Below, one piece after another: positions 15,181 through 25,046 of a stretch of 64,000 nucleotides of DNA. The position numbers were made by a program, and so were the translations under genes. Within the stretch, counting starts at the first letter, position 1; each line of letters begins with the position of its first letter. This stretch comes from DASYPQ01 sp041488095 (GTDB lineage: Bacteria > Planctomycetota > UBA1135 > GCA-002686595): contig JBGPOP010000014.1 in the NCBI GenBank assembly GCA_041488095.1, positions 42,513 to 106,512 on the forward strand, given 5' to 3'. A model generated the notes under the pieces. It saw nothing but the letters and a program-made list of their open reading frames with translations, ran no database searches and was not told the DNA's origin.

Positions 15181-17460
15181 CTACCAGCGTGACCAGCGCC
15201 CGAAGCAGTTGGAGGGCCTTCCTCCCGCGCGCGCGAAGTTGCCGCTGACGTACAGATCCGCACCGGTGCCCAGACCGGCGTCGTAGGAGCCCAGGGCCGT
15301 GACGAGATCGTCGGTCCCCCTTCCCAGGCTCGACCACGCGGTTCCGTCCCAGCGCGCCACGTTTTTCGCCGACATGTTCCCGGCGACGTCGAACAAGCCC
15401 CCCGCGTACAGTGCCGGGCCGGAGCCGTCGTCGTGGACCGCGAGCACCCGGACCTGCGGGAGGAGGCCGATCCTGCGCACTCCTCCTCCCACCGCCGACC
15501 AGGTGGTTCCGTTCCACTTGGCGATCGGACCGGTCCGGATGCTTCCCGCCCCGGTGAACGCGCCGGCCGCGTACAGCTCCGGCCCGGAACCGCCGTCGTA
15601 GACCGCGAGATCGTAGACGTCGCTGTTCACACCGTCGCCCACGCACACCCAGCTCGACCCGGTCCACTTCCCGACGCGGATCACCTTGGTCGCGCCGGAG
15701 AAGTAGAAGCTGCCGCCGACGTACAGGGCCGGACCGCCGCCGTCGTCGAACACCGTGAGCGCGTTGGCACTGCTGGACACGCCCAAGCCCACGGACGACC
15801 AGGTCGAGCCATTCCAGCGGGCGATGTTGGACAGGCTCTGCGAGCCGGAATGATCGAAGCCTCCCGTGGCGTACAAGGCCATTCCCGTCCCGTCGTCGAA
15901 GGCCACCAATTCGGCGACGCCACCGTTGAGTCCGTTGCCTACGGGAGTCCAGTTGACCCCGTTCCACTTCGCGATGTGGGCGGCCGGCATCCCGTCGGCC
16001 ACCTGGAATTGGCCGCCGGCGTAGATGGCCGCCCCCGAACCGTCGTCGTAGACTGCAAGCGTCGTGACCTGCGTGTCCATCCCCCCGCCGAGCGGGGCCC
16101 ACGTAGTCCCGTTCCACCTTCCCACGTAGTGCACGTCCGACGTCCCGGCGACGTTCGGGAACTCGCCGGCGACGAACAGGGTCGGACCCGCGCCGGTCCC
16201 GTCGTCGAACACCTTCATCGCCTGCGCACGCCACTCGATTCCCCGGCCTCGTCCCATCTCGGCCCAGGATGCGCCGTTCCAGCTCGCCAGACCGCGAGTG
16301 GTCATGCCGCCCGCCGAGTGGAACGATCCTCCGGTGAAGAGCCGCGATCCGGTCCCCGGGTTGTACACCGCGAGTGCGGGAGCGGACCCGCCGAGGCCCT
16401 CGCCGAGGGTCCACCAGTTCGAGTTCTTCCAGCGCGCGATCCGGTTCGCGGGCAGCCCTCCCGCGCGGTCGAAGGTCCCGGACACGAACAGGGATTCGCC
16501 GCCATAGGCGGCACCCGGGTTGTAGACGGCCATCGAATCGACCGTGACAAAAGCGCCGGTCGAGCTGCCCACCCCGGGGCCCTGGGCGGACCAGCTCGAG
16601 CCGTTCCATTTCGCGACGTGGGACACGTACACGCCTCCGGCCGTCGTGAAATCTCCAGCCGCGAAGAGAGCCGGGCCCGATCCGTCACCGTACACGGCCA
16701 GCGCCTTGACGCGGTCGTTCATGCCGGTCCCCAGCGCCGACCAGATTCCCCCTTTCCACCTGGCGATGCGGTTCGCGGAGACGCCGCTGACACTCGTGAA
16801 GCTGCCGCCGACGTAGAGCGCTGCCCCAGACCCATCGTCCCAGACGGCCAGGGCCTCGACGTCGGCGGATGCGCCGTCGATCCCTCCGGCCAGCGGCGAC
16901 CACGTGAAACCGTTCCATTTCGCGATGCGGTTGACGGTGACGCCTGAGACCCACAGGAACTCGCCGCCCAGGTACAGTGCCGGGCCCGATCCATCGTCGT
17001 ACACGGCGAGGGCGAGGCCCGTGCCGGTGTTGATCCCTCCGGCGAGCGGGTACCAGTAGGATCCGTTCCATCGGGCGATGCCGCGTGCGGCGGCGTCTCC
17101 CGCCGTCGTGAACCCTCCTGTGACATACAGCCCGGTTCCGATCCCGGGGTCGTACACGGTCATGGCACGGACACCCGGTTGTGGACCTCCGATGCCGCTT
17201 CCGAGAGCCGACCAGCCTGTTCCGTTCCACTTCGCGATGCGGCTCGCAGCCTGCCCGCCGATCGTCGTGAACGCCCCTCCCAAGTAGAGCGCGTTCCCGG
17301 TGCCGTCGTCGTAGGTCGTTATCGCCAGCACGTCGTTGTCCGCTCCCGGGATGGCGAAGCCCGAGGACCAGCCGGAGACTGTGATCTGGGAGTGGATCGG
17401 CGGGGAGAAGACTCCCAGGAGAATCGCGGCTCGCGCGAGGGAGGGTGCGGACGGCTTCAT
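15181..17460 (-). CDS. Secreted KWNG-repeat beta-propeller-like protein
   Basis: 759 residues. The start is the ATG of MKPSAPSLARAAILL, followed by a signal peptide ending near IHSQ. The rest is about fourteen degenerate repeats of roughly 45-50 residues with the pattern RIAKWNGT.WS.LG.G, then A..VYDDGSGPALYVGG.F..AGG. Such repeats resemble propeller blades found in large extracellular bacterial proteins. Unlike many neighbours it has no shared Cys-rich C-terminal domain and ends within a repeat (NCFGRWSRW). It is divergent from the gene at 17712. Function unknown; adhesion or surface display is a guess. Confidence 0.85.
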   Translation of the reverse strand: MKPSAPSLARAAILLGVFSPPIHSQITVSGWSSGFAIPGADNDVLAITTYDDGTGNALYLGGAFTTIGGQAASRIAKWNGTGWSALGSGIGGPQPGVRAMTVYDPGIGTGLYVTGGFTTAGDAAARGIARWNGSYWYPLAGGINTGTGLALAVYDDGSGPALYLGGEFLWVSGVTVNRIAKWNGFTWSPLAGGIDGASADVEALAVWDDGSGAALYVGGSFTSVSGVSANRIARWKGGIWSALGTGMNDRVKALAVYGDGSGPALFAAGDFTTAGGVYVSHVAKWNGSSWSAQGPGVGSSTGAFVTVDSMAVYNPGAAYGGESLFVSGTFDRAGGLPANRIARWKNSNWWTLGEGLGGSAPALAVYNPGTGSRLFTGGSFHSAGGMTTRGLASWNGASWAEMGRGRGIEWRAQAMKVFDDGTGAGPTLFVAGEFPNVAGTSDVHYVGRWNGTTWAPLGGGMDTQVTTLAVYDDGSGAAIYAGGQFQVADGMPAAHIAKWNGVNWTPVGNGLNGGVAELVAFDDGTGMALYATGGFDHSGSQSLSNIARWNGSTWSSVGLGVSSSANALTVFDDGGGPALYVGGSFYFSGATKVIRVGKWTGSSWVCVGDGVNSDVYDLAVYDGGSGPELYAAGAFTGAGSIRTGPIAKWNGTTWSAVGGGVRRIGLLPQVRVLAVHDDGSGPALYAGGLFDVAGNMSAKNVARWDGTAWSSLGRGTDDLVTALGSYDAGLGTGADLYVSGNFARAGGRPSNCFGRWSRW

Positions 17461-17711
17461 GACGGATCTCGCTCCGGGTCGAGACGTCGGACTTGGGATC
17501 GCAGGGCTCCCATCCTGCGGCAAGGCTCGCGAGGAGCCCCTGGAACGAGGGCCAGTGTACCTCGCGCGCGCGAGCGTGGCGGCTTGCGACGCCGATTCGG
17601 TGATCTGCCCAGGCCCGCAGCATGGGACCTCGCTATGATGGCCTTGCGAGGCCGCGCGGATCGGAAAGGTCGCCCGCGGATCGCGCCCCCCGTCGGGGCA
17701 GGAGGATTCGG

Positions 17712-18866
17712 ATGAGTGCACGCTGGACGGCTTCGCTGGCGCTGTCCCTGATCCTGGCCGTATCCGCGCCAGGCGTAGCGCGCGCGGACTTCCTGGCGAT
17801 CACGTGGTCCGGGGAAACGATCCGCATCAACCCCACCTCCGGCGCCTGGATCCACGTCGGCGCCAGCGGGCACGCGGATCTGAACTCGATGACCCTCGAT
17901 TCCGGCGGCCGGTACGTCACGGCCAACAAGGGTAGCTCCGAGATCCCCCATCTCCTCCACGTCGATCCGTTCTCGGGCCGAGCCACGGTCTTCCATCTGC
18001 CCTTCCTCAACGACATCCGCGCGCTCGCCTTGAGTCCCTCCGGCGTCCTCTACGCCACCGACGCCGATCCTTCCGGCGTGAGCGATGGGCTCTACACGCT
18101 CGATCCAACCGTGCCGTATGGGGATTCCAGCATCCGGCACTTCGTCGGCCAGACTTCGATCGCCGGCATCCAGGGGATGACGTTCGCCTCCGACGGGACG
18201 CTGTACGCATGGAGCGTCAGCAACGGCCTGATCGTGATCGATCCCGCGACCGCACAGGCCACGGATGTCGACGGCCTGATGAACTCCACGAGCGCCATCC
18301 AGACGCTGACCTTCACTCCCGAGGGACGTCTCTTCGGGGCGGGGGACGCCCTGTTCTCGATCGACCGCGCGACCGGAGCGCGTGCGCAGATCGGCTCGAC
18401 CACACTGCCTTCCGTGCGCGGCATGGAGTTCTTCGACTCCCTGTCCCCGTTCCCCTTCTGCGTCGCGAAGACGAACTCCCAGGGATGCGTGCCGGCCATC
18501 GCGTTCAGCGGGTCGCCTACCCGCTCGGGCCCCGACACGTTCCTCGTGAGCGCGAGCGGCGTGCTGAACCACGAGACGGGCATCCTGCTGTGGAGCCCAT
18601 CTCCCATCCGATTCCCCCTGCAACTCCGGACTGTGTGCGTGCACGAGCCCGTCTTCCGCACGCCCTCGATGGACTCCGGCGGGAACCCACCGCCGACCGA
18701 CTGCTCGGGCGCGTTCTCCTTCCACTTCTCCCAGGCCCTGATGACGGCGCACGGACTCCTCCCCGGAACGACCGTCGACGCCCAGTACTTCTACAAGGAC
18801 CCCGCCCAGACGGACGGGACGGGCACGGGGCTCACCGACGCACTCCACTTCACCATCGGCCCATGA
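17712..18866 (+). CDS. Secreted propeller-like protein with a second type of C-terminal module
   Basis: 384 residues. GGAGG at 17701-17705 sets the ATG start. A signal peptide (LALSLILAVSAPGVARA) precedes about 220 residues of propeller-like repeats (MTLDSGGRYVTANKG, LALSPSGVLYATD, MTFASDGTLYAWS, LTFTPEGRLFGAG). The last roughly 145 residues form another module: FCVAKTNSQGCVPAIAFSG, then a hydrophobic strand region, LCVHEPVFRT, GGNPPPTDCSGAFSFHF, and QYFYKDPAQTDGTGTGLTDAL. From memory, similar modules end other secreted planctomycete proteins. It is unrelated in sequence to the FCFGDGT domain but alike in size, Cys content and position. Its stop overlaps the next start (ATGA). Confidence 0.85.
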   Translation: MSARWTASLALSLILAVSAPGVARADFLAITWSGETIRINPTSGAWIHVGASGHADLNSMTLDSGGRYVTANKGSSEIPHLLHVDPFSGRATVFHLPFLNDIRALALSPSGVLYATDADPSGVSDGLYTLDPTVPYGDSSIRHFVGQTSIAGIQGMTFASDGTLYAWSVSNGLIVIDPATAQATDVDGLMNSTSAIQTLTFTPEGRLFGAGDALFSIDRATGARAQIGSTTLPSVRGMEFFDSLSPFPFCVAKTNSQGCVPAIAFSGSPTRSGPDTFLVSASGVLNHETGILLWSPSPIRFPLQLRTVCVHEPVFRTPSMDSGGNPPPTDCSGAFSFHFSQALMTAHGLLPGTTVDAQYFYKDPAQTDGTGTGLTDALHFTIGP

Positions 18867-21118
18867 ACGCTTTCCCCTTCGGGCGGACGATCCTCTTCGC
18901 CCTCGTCTTCTTCTCTCCGGTTGGATCTCCTCCCGCCTCGGCGCAGGGCGTCTCGACGAGCCCGACCGGACCGCGCACGCCCTGGTTTCCTGCGCCGTAC
19001 GCGCCCGTGCCCGCCACGCGCCCACGACCCGAGTTCTGGCTCCCCGACTCGCCGATCGAGACGATGGCCATCGCGGGCGGAAGGCTCTACATCGGAGGAG
19101 GCTTCGCGCGCATCGGACCCTTCACTGGACCCTTCGCGGTCCTCCACGCCACCTCGGGCCTGCCCATTCCGACGTGGCCGCGATGCGACGGCCACGTCAA
19201 CACGGTCATTGCCGACGGCCAGGGCGGCTGGTACGTGGGCGGGTACTTCTCGAGGATCGGGGTGTCGACGCGGTCGAACGTGGCACACGTCCTGTCCAAC
19301 GGCACCGTCGACTCGTTCGCGCCGATGGTCGGCTCGGAGGTCTACACGCTCACGCTCGATCAGTCGACGCTCTTCGTGGGAGGCTCGTTCATGATCGCGG
19401 GAGGTCAGCCGCGCTACCGGGCGGCTGCCTTCGACACCGTGTCCGGAAACCTGCTGCCATGGGCTCCCATCTCGCAGCAGATGAACAACTCCGATCGGAT
19501 CCTGAGGATCCTGGTCGATGGCCAGACCGTGTACCTGGCCGGGTACTACGATACGCTCAACGCGTTCCCGCGCCGTCACCTCGCCGCTGTCGACGCGGTG
19601 ACGGGAAGCCTGATCACCGCGTTCAACCCCAACCCGGACGGCAGTGTCGTCGACCTCGCGCTATCGGACTCAACGCTCTACGTGGGCGGGAACTTCGCGC
19701 TCATCGGCGGGATCCCGCGCGGCCGGGTCGCGGCCCTGGACAGGCAGACCTGGGTCGTAGGCCCGTTCAATCCCGGATTCAACAATACCGTCGATGCCTT
19801 GGCCCTCTCCGGCACGACGCTCTATGTCGGCGGTTTTTTTTCGATGGCCAACGGGCAGGCACGCTCCTGCGGCGCAGCCTTCGCCACGGGATCGGGCAAC
19901 CTCCTCGCCTGGGATCCCCAGGCGGCAGTCCCCGAAGGCGGAAACCTCGAGATCCTCGACCTGGCAGTCGGCCTGGGAGCCGTGTACGTCGCGGGCGGCT
20001 TCCAGTCGGTCGGCGGCGCGCGCCAGTTCGGGGTCGGACGCCTCGACCCGGCGACGGGCAACGCCCTGAGCTGGGTCGGCGACGCGGCGGGTCCTGACGC
20101 CACCGAGGTCCATTCGATCGCGCTCCAGGGCGGGAGCCTCGCCTGCGCCGGGAACTTCAGCATCATGGGAGGCGAGTTTCGCGAGAGCGCGGCGGCGCTG
20201 AGCCTCGGGACGGGAGAGCTGACTCCCTGGCACCCCGTGGTCATCGGCAGCGTCGGTCGCATCCTCCTGTCCGGCAGCACCGTCTGGCTCGGAGGACAGT
20301 TCAGCTACGTGAACGGGATCGCCCGGAAAGCGCTCGCTTCGGTGGATGCCTCGACAGGTGCCACGAACACGACCTTCGACGCGGGATTCTTCGTCCCCTC
20401 GGACTTCGTCACGTCGCTCGCGCTGTGCGGCAGCACGCTCTTCGCCGGGGGGGGCTTCCACACGCCGATCCCCGGCCAGGACAATCTGATCGCGCTGGAC
20501 CCCGCGACCGGCGCGATCGTCCCCGGCTCGACCGACACCGGCGGGACGGTCCGCGAGCTCGTGGCCTCGCCGGACGGCAGCCGGCTGTTTGTGGCGGGCC
20601 AGTTCACCGACCTCGGGAATCCGCCCGTGGCCAGGAACTACCTGGCCGCGATCGATCCGACGAACGGCAACGTGCTGCCCTGGGACCCCAATCCCAACCA
20701 GACGATCAGCGCGCTGCAGTACTACAACGGGCGCGTTTGGGCCGCGGGCAACTTCACCCAGATCGGCTTCCAGGTCCACGGCGGCCTGGCCTCGATCGAT
20801 CCGATCACAGGCGCCGTGTCGCCGACGTTCTCACCGATCCTGCAGAACTCGGGTGTGAACGTCGGAGCCAGCGCTCTGGCGATGTACGAGTGGACCTTGA
20901 TCGCCGGCGGCGACTTCAACACCGTGAACTCGCAGACCCAGTACTTCATGGCGGCGCTCGACTCGGGGAACGGCTTCCTCCTCAACTGGGATCCGGTCGT
21001 GCCCAACGGGGTCTCGCGCCTGCTCTCCGCCGGCGGGGTCCTCGCGGCGAACGGCGCGCGCTTCACCTACCCGACCGGCGAAGCGCGTCCCTACCTCGCG
21101 GTCTATGCCGCGCCTTGA
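18863..21118 (+). CDS. Secreted delta-60-repeat (DUF5122-like) propeller protein
   Basis: 751 residues. The start ATG overlaps the preceding stop, so the two are one operon. A signal peptide (ILFALVFFSPVGSPPASAQ) leads into about twelve repeats of roughly 55 residues. They have the pattern V.ALA..G.TLYVGG.F...GG..R..VAALD..TG....W.P, which matches the delta-60 repeat type. There is no Cys-rich C-terminal module; the protein ends in a repeat-like segment. It is probably exported. It may act with the preceding protein, which does carry a C-terminal module. Function unknown. Confidence 0.85.
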   Translation: MNAFPFGRTILFALVFFSPVGSPPASAQGVSTSPTGPRTPWFPAPYAPVPATRPRPEFWLPDSPIETMAIAGGRLYIGGGFARIGPFTGPFAVLHATSGLPIPTWPRCDGHVNTVIADGQGGWYVGGYFSRIGVSTRSNVAHVLSNGTVDSFAPMVGSEVYTLTLDQSTLFVGGSFMIAGGQPRYRAAAFDTVSGNLLPWAPISQQMNNSDRILRILVDGQTVYLAGYYDTLNAFPRRHLAAVDAVTGSLITAFNPNPDGSVVDLALSDSTLYVGGNFALIGGIPRGRVAALDRQTWVVGPFNPGFNNTVDALALSGTTLYVGGFFSMANGQARSCGAAFATGSGNLLAWDPQAAVPEGGNLEILDLAVGLGAVYVAGGFQSVGGARQFGVGRLDPATGNALSWVGDAAGPDATEVHSIALQGGSLACAGNFSIMGGEFRESAAALSLGTGELTPWHPVVIGSVGRILLSGSTVWLGGQFSYVNGIARKALASVDASTGATNTTFDAGFFVPSDFVTSLALCGSTLFAGGGFHTPIPGQDNLIALDPATGAIVPGSTDTGGTVRELVASPDGSRLFVAGQFTDLGNPPVARNYLAAIDPTNGNVLPWDPNPNQTISALQYYNGRVWAAGNFTQIGFQVHGGLASIDPITGAVSPTFSPILQNSGVNVGASALAMYEWTLIAGGDFNTVNSQTQYFMAALDSGNGFLLNWDPVVPNGVSRLLSAGGVLAANGARFTYPTGEARPYLAVYAAP

Positions 21119-21150
21119 GAGCGAAGGTCGCGCGGCAGATCCCGACGCGA

Positions 21151-22965
21151 TCAGGGCATCCACGGCAGCATGATGCCGTTCGAGAGATTCAACGTCTGGG
21201 GCGTGCAGAAAACTGCCGAGTCCCGGTAGTAGGCCTGGTAGAGCCGCGTCGCGCCCGAGGAAGGGATCTGCCCGGCAACCGACACGAGCGGGTCCGAACC
21301 GACGCCGTAGCCGAACATCGAGGAGCCCGTGGTCGTCATCCGGACACCCAGCCGGATCACGGTGCCTCCGACGCAGCGCAGTCCATCCCCGTACGGGACG
21401 CCGTTGCCTCCCGCAACCGGCGCCGTGCCCTGGAAGAAGATCACTGTCGTGTGCGCGGGCAGGCCGTCGAGGCGCAGGACGATCGTGTCGCCCGAGACGC
21501 TGGGCGTCCCCGTGGCCCACAGCAGTCCCCCTCCCGTGGAGGCAGAGTTGTCGCAGCCCGCGAAGGGGCCACCGCCGTTGGCGCAGGGACAGGCGCCGGG
21601 CGTACCAGTGCAGAAGGCCGCGTAGGGTTGAACGGGGCAGTCGCGCACGTAAACGTCCTCGCAGAGGTTGCCGTCACCCGAGGAGAGATTGTTCGCGTCG
21701 CTCGAGAACGCCACGAATTCGCCCGTCGACGACAGGCTCGGCCACCATCCGTGGCCGTTCGGTGGACCGCTCATCCCGTAGTTGGCCCAAGACGTCCCGC
21801 CCGTCTGCAGGTCGTGCACGAGGACGTCGATGGAGAAGCCCGTGTCGCCGGGCACGAGGTTCGTCGCCGTGGTTTCGAAAGCCACGAACCGTCCATTGCC
21901 GGAGATCGCGGGCTGGTACGAGGAGCCGTTTCCCTCCCCTCCACTCGAGCTCACGCTGACGCGGGTCGTGGTCGCGGACGCCAGGTCGCGAACGAAGATG
22001 TCGGGCGCGTTGTTCAGGTCGTTCGCGACGAGGTTCCAGGCGTCGCTCAGGAAGGCCACGTAGCGCCCGTCGGCCGAGAGGGCCGGCACCTGGCTGTCCC
22101 GATTCCCTTCCGCGCCGCCCGTTGCCACGCTCGCGCGCACGAGCGTCCGCGTCAGCTGGTCGCGGACGTAGATGTCCAGGGCCTGGTTCGTGTCCCCGCC
22201 CTCGAAGGCTGCGCCGCTGGAGAACGCCACGAACCGACCGTCGACCGATATCGCGCCCTGCATCCCGCCCGCAGGCGCGCCGCCCGGAGGAGCGCTCGCG
22301 CACTCGATCGTCCCGGTCTGCCGGTCGAAAACGAAGACGTCGGAGACCGAATTCGTGTCGCCGGCCACGAGGTTCGCCGCCCGGCTCTCGAAGACCACGA
22401 AGCGGCCGTCCCCGGAGAGCGCCGGTCGCGAGGAATGGTCTCCGGCCTGCGCGCCCGAGCCGCTGACGCTGACGCGCTCCGTCTGCCCGGTCTGCAGTTC
22501 GCGCACGAACACGTCGCGCTTGTCGTTCGTGTCCCCGGGAACGAGGTTGGTCGAGACGCTGGAGAAGGCCACGAAGCGGCCGCTCGCCGACAGGGCGGGC
22601 TCGCTGCCCCCCATGTTCCCTTGCACGCCGAGGGAGCTCGTGCTCGCGCGGACGATCTGCCCGGTCTGCCAGTCCGCCACGAAGACGTCGGGCCAGGAGT
22701 TGGCGTCGGACCCCGGGACGAGGTTCATGGCCAAACTCTCGAAGGCGACCCGCCTGCCGTTGGCCGAGATCGATGCGTGGGAGGAATTGCCGTCCTCGAC
22801 GGCCCCGTTCCAGCTCCGGCTGGCCCGCGACGTCGAGCACGACTGCGCCGTAACGCCGCGGTCGTCGAACACGAGGAGCAGCAGGCCGAGAGCCCATCCG
22901 CACAGGATCGGGCGGGAGCCAACGCGCGGCGGTTCCCTGGACATGAAGCACAATCTGCGAATCAT
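21151..22965 (-). CDS. Secreted PD40-repeat protein with divergent shared C-terminal domain
   Basis: 604 residues if started at the ATG at 22965; an alternative ATG at 22944 would drop seven residues. A signal peptide (GWALGLLLLVFDDRGVTAQ) precedes seven WD40-like (PD40/TolB-type) repeats with the core SADGR.VAF.S...NLV.GDTN...D.FVRD, enough for one propeller. The end is a divergent copy of the shared domain: FCTGTPGACPCANGG, GCDNSASTGG, YGDGLRCVGGT, YQAYYRDSAVFC and a final W. The KRLY and SISARSAALGD blocks are altered. The start lies 5 bp after the stop of the upstream beta-helix gene, so they form an operon. Confidence 0.85.
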   Translation of the reverse strand: MIRRLCFMSREPPRVGSRPILCGWALGLLLLVFDDRGVTAQSCSTSRASRSWNGAVEDGNSSHASISANGRRVAFESLAMNLVPGSDANSWPDVFVADWQTGQIVRASTSSLGVQGNMGGSEPALSASGRFVAFSSVSTNLVPGDTNDKRDVFVRELQTGQTERVSVSGSGAQAGDHSSRPALSGDGRFVVFESRAANLVAGDTNSVSDVFVFDRQTGTIECASAPPGGAPAGGMQGAISVDGRFVAFSSGAAFEGGDTNQALDIYVRDQLTRTLVRASVATGGAEGNRDSQVPALSADGRYVAFLSDAWNLVANDLNNAPDIFVRDLASATTTRVSVSSSGGEGNGSSYQPAISGNGRFVAFETTATNLVPGDTGFSIDVLVHDLQTGGTSWANYGMSGPPNGHGWWPSLSSTGEFVAFSSDANNLSSGDGNLCEDVYVRDCPVQPYAAFCTGTPGACPCANGGGPFAGCDNSASTGGGLLWATGTPSVSGDTIVLRLDGLPAHTTVIFFQGTAPVAGGNGVPYGDGLRCVGGTVIRLGVRMTTTGSSMFGYGVGSDPLVSVAGQIPSSGATRLYQAYYRDSAVFCTPQTLNLSNGIMLPWMP

Positions 22966-22970
22966 GGTGG

Positions 22971-25046
22971 TCACCAGCTGACGATGAGTCCGTTGGTCAC
23001 GTTCCAGGTGTTGCCCGGTGGATTGGGGCAGAAGCTCGGAAGAGGATCCCGGTACCAGGTCTGGTAGTATCGCGTGAGCCCGCTGCCGAGGATGGCGTCG
23101 CCGAGCTGCGCCGATCGCGCGGAGATGCAGAGCTGGCCGGGCCCGGGGTAGTGCGAGCTTCCTCCGACGCTCGCCACCAGGGCGAGGCGCTTCAGGCTGC
23201 CCCCGGCGCAGCGCACTCCGTCGCCGAAGGGCGCCCCTCCGGAGACCTGCGCGCTGCCCTGGAGGTAGAGCGCGCTGGCGGTGGGCGGCATCCCCGAGGC
23301 GCCGAGCACCAGCGTGTCCGTCGCGGTCCCCGCGTTCGCGAGCACCGATCCCGAGGCGACGAGCCGCGCGCCGGCGGAGTTCGCCGAGTTCGCGCAGCCG
23401 CGGCAGGGCGCGCCCGAGTTCGCGCACGGGCAGGGCGTACCCGTCCCAGTCCCGTCGCCGAAGCAGAACGCGATCGGATAGCCCCCGTGCGATTCGTAGG
23501 CGCCGATGTCGACCGCACCCTGGAAGATCCGCGGCTCTCGGTCGAGATCCAGCGGCAGGATCTCGGCCGTGATCCCGTCGCCGTCCTGGTCGAGGTCGTC
23601 GCCCGGCAGCGCGTAGTTGTCCCCCGCGTTCACGCACGGCGAGCCGTTCTCGAGCGCGTAGTGGTCGTCCAGCGTGCCCGCGATGCCGTCGCAGCCGTGC
23701 GGATCGGCGAAACGCGGATTGAAGCGGAAGTTTCCACTGCCTCCGAACCCTCCGGTCCACCCCTGGACGCAGCAGAAATCGATCGTCGGCGTCGCGCCGA
23801 AGCTGTAGACCTGCGCGGGCTCGCCGGATCCCGTCCGGTCGGAGTTCCCGTAGACGATGCAGTTCGTGACCACGGGCAGCACCGTGTTCGGCGAGCTGGC
23901 CCCGATGATCGTCATGTGGATCCCGCCTCCGTCGCGGACCGCCGAGTTCTCGGCGATCGTGCAGTCGAGGAGGGTCGGGCCGATGCCGTTGCTCTTGCGG
24001 ATGAAGATGGCCCCGCCGTCGTTGACGAAGGCCGAGTTCCCCGAGAACAGGCAGTTCACGAACTTCACGCGGTTGCCGCCGAGCGTGGACGTGTTGGAGT
24101 CACCTTCCGTGTACACGGCGCCGCCGAAGTTCCGGGCCCGGTTCGAGAGGAAGCGGCAGTCGAGCACCAGGCCTTCCTCGTAGATCGCGAGCGCACCGGC
24201 TTCGTCGTCGGACACGTTTTCGAAGAACGTGCAGCGCTGCAGGGTGAGGTACGCGCCACCCAAGGCTCCGGCCGTGGTCTTGGCGTAGTTCGACAGGAAC
24301 TGGCAATCGGTGAACCGCACGAAGGCGTCAGCCTGGTTGGAGATGCCGACGGCTCCGGCACCGCCGAGCTCGCTGCGGTTCCCCTGGAACACGCACCCCT
24401 CGAATCGAGGGTACGCAGGCATCAGGCCGAACTCCACGTACACCGCGGCGGCGCCCGTGGTGGCCCAGTTGGCGACGAAGCGGCAGTTGCGGATCACGGG
24501 CCCGGCCACGTAGATCCCCATCCCGGCGCCGCGGTCCGACGGGTTGTTGCGCCAGGCGTGTCCGCTCGTGACCGTGAAGCCGTCGATCACGGTGCCGTTG
24601 TCGATGCTCTGTCCGGACGCGTGCAGGATCTCGTGGGAGTTCTCGTTCGTGTTCGCGAAGTCCGGCCCGTCGTCGCCGGCAAGGTCTCCGCTGAGGATCG
24701 TCGGGTGGGCCGCTATATCGCGCTGGTCGAGCGAGGTCTCGGTCCCGGCGAAACCGCCGAACAGGCTCGTCCCGGCCACGATGTCGAAGCGCGCCGTGGG
24801 ATCGAGAGGGTTGTTCGTCGGTTTGTAGACGCCCTGTGCGACCCAGATCTCGTCCACGGGGTCGCTCGTGCCCGAATGGGCCGCGGCGTCGGTCAGGGCG
24901 TCGCGCAGCGAGCGGTAGGCCAGGGCCCACGTCGAGCCGTCACCGCCGGAAGGCGCGGAGGAGTCGACGAACAGGTGGTGAGCGGCGCGCAGCGGCGCGG
25001 CCAGCGACAGCACGCCGAAACAGGCCGAGAAGAGCAGGGATCGCAT
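22971..25046 (-). CDS. Secreted right-handed parallel beta-helix protein with shared C-terminal domain
   Basis: 691 residues. GAGGAGG sits about eight bases before the ATG. The signal peptide is LLFSACFGVLSLAAPLRA. The next part (HLFVDSSAPSGGDGSTWALAY, EIWVAQGVYKP, LFGGFAGTETSLDQRD, LSGDLAGDDGPDF) is closely similar to the start of the gene at 61461. Then come parallel beta-helix repeats of about 25 residues (C.F..N.A...GGA.Y), a SPCVNAGDN closing motif and GAYE. From about residue 529 the shared domain follows: FCFGDGTGTGTPCPCANSG, GDGVRCAGGSLKRL, CISARSAQLGD, YYQTWYRDP, FCPNPPGNTWN. It may be a surface carbohydrate-binding or adhesive protein. Confidence 0.87.
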   Translation of the reverse strand: MRSLLFSACFGVLSLAAPLRAAHHLFVDSSAPSGGDGSTWALAYRSLRDALTDAAAHSGTSDPVDEIWVAQGVYKPTNNPLDPTARFDIVAGTSLFGGFAGTETSLDQRDIAAHPTILSGDLAGDDGPDFANTNENSHEILHASGQSIDNGTVIDGFTVTSGHAWRNNPSDRGAGMGIYVAGPVIRNCRFVANWATTGAAAVYVEFGLMPAYPRFEGCVFQGNRSELGGAGAVGISNQADAFVRFTDCQFLSNYAKTTAGALGGAYLTLQRCTFFENVSDDEAGALAIYEEGLVLDCRFLSNRARNFGGAVYTEGDSNTSTLGGNRVKFVNCLFSGNSAFVNDGGAIFIRKSNGIGPTLLDCTIAENSAVRDGGGIHMTIIGASSPNTVLPVVTNCIVYGNSDRTGSGEPAQVYSFGATPTIDFCCVQGWTGGFGGSGNFRFNPRFADPHGCDGIAGTLDDHYALENGSPCVNAGDNYALPGDDLDQDGDGITAEILPLDLDREPRIFQGAVDIGAYESHGGYPIAFCFGDGTGTGTPCPCANSGAPCRGCANSANSAGARLVASGSVLANAGTATDTLVLGASGMPPTASALYLQGSAQVSGGAPFGDGVRCAGGSLKRLALVASVGGSSHYPGPGQLCISARSAQLGDAILGSGLTRYYQTWYRDPLPSFCPNPPGNTWNVTNGLIVSW

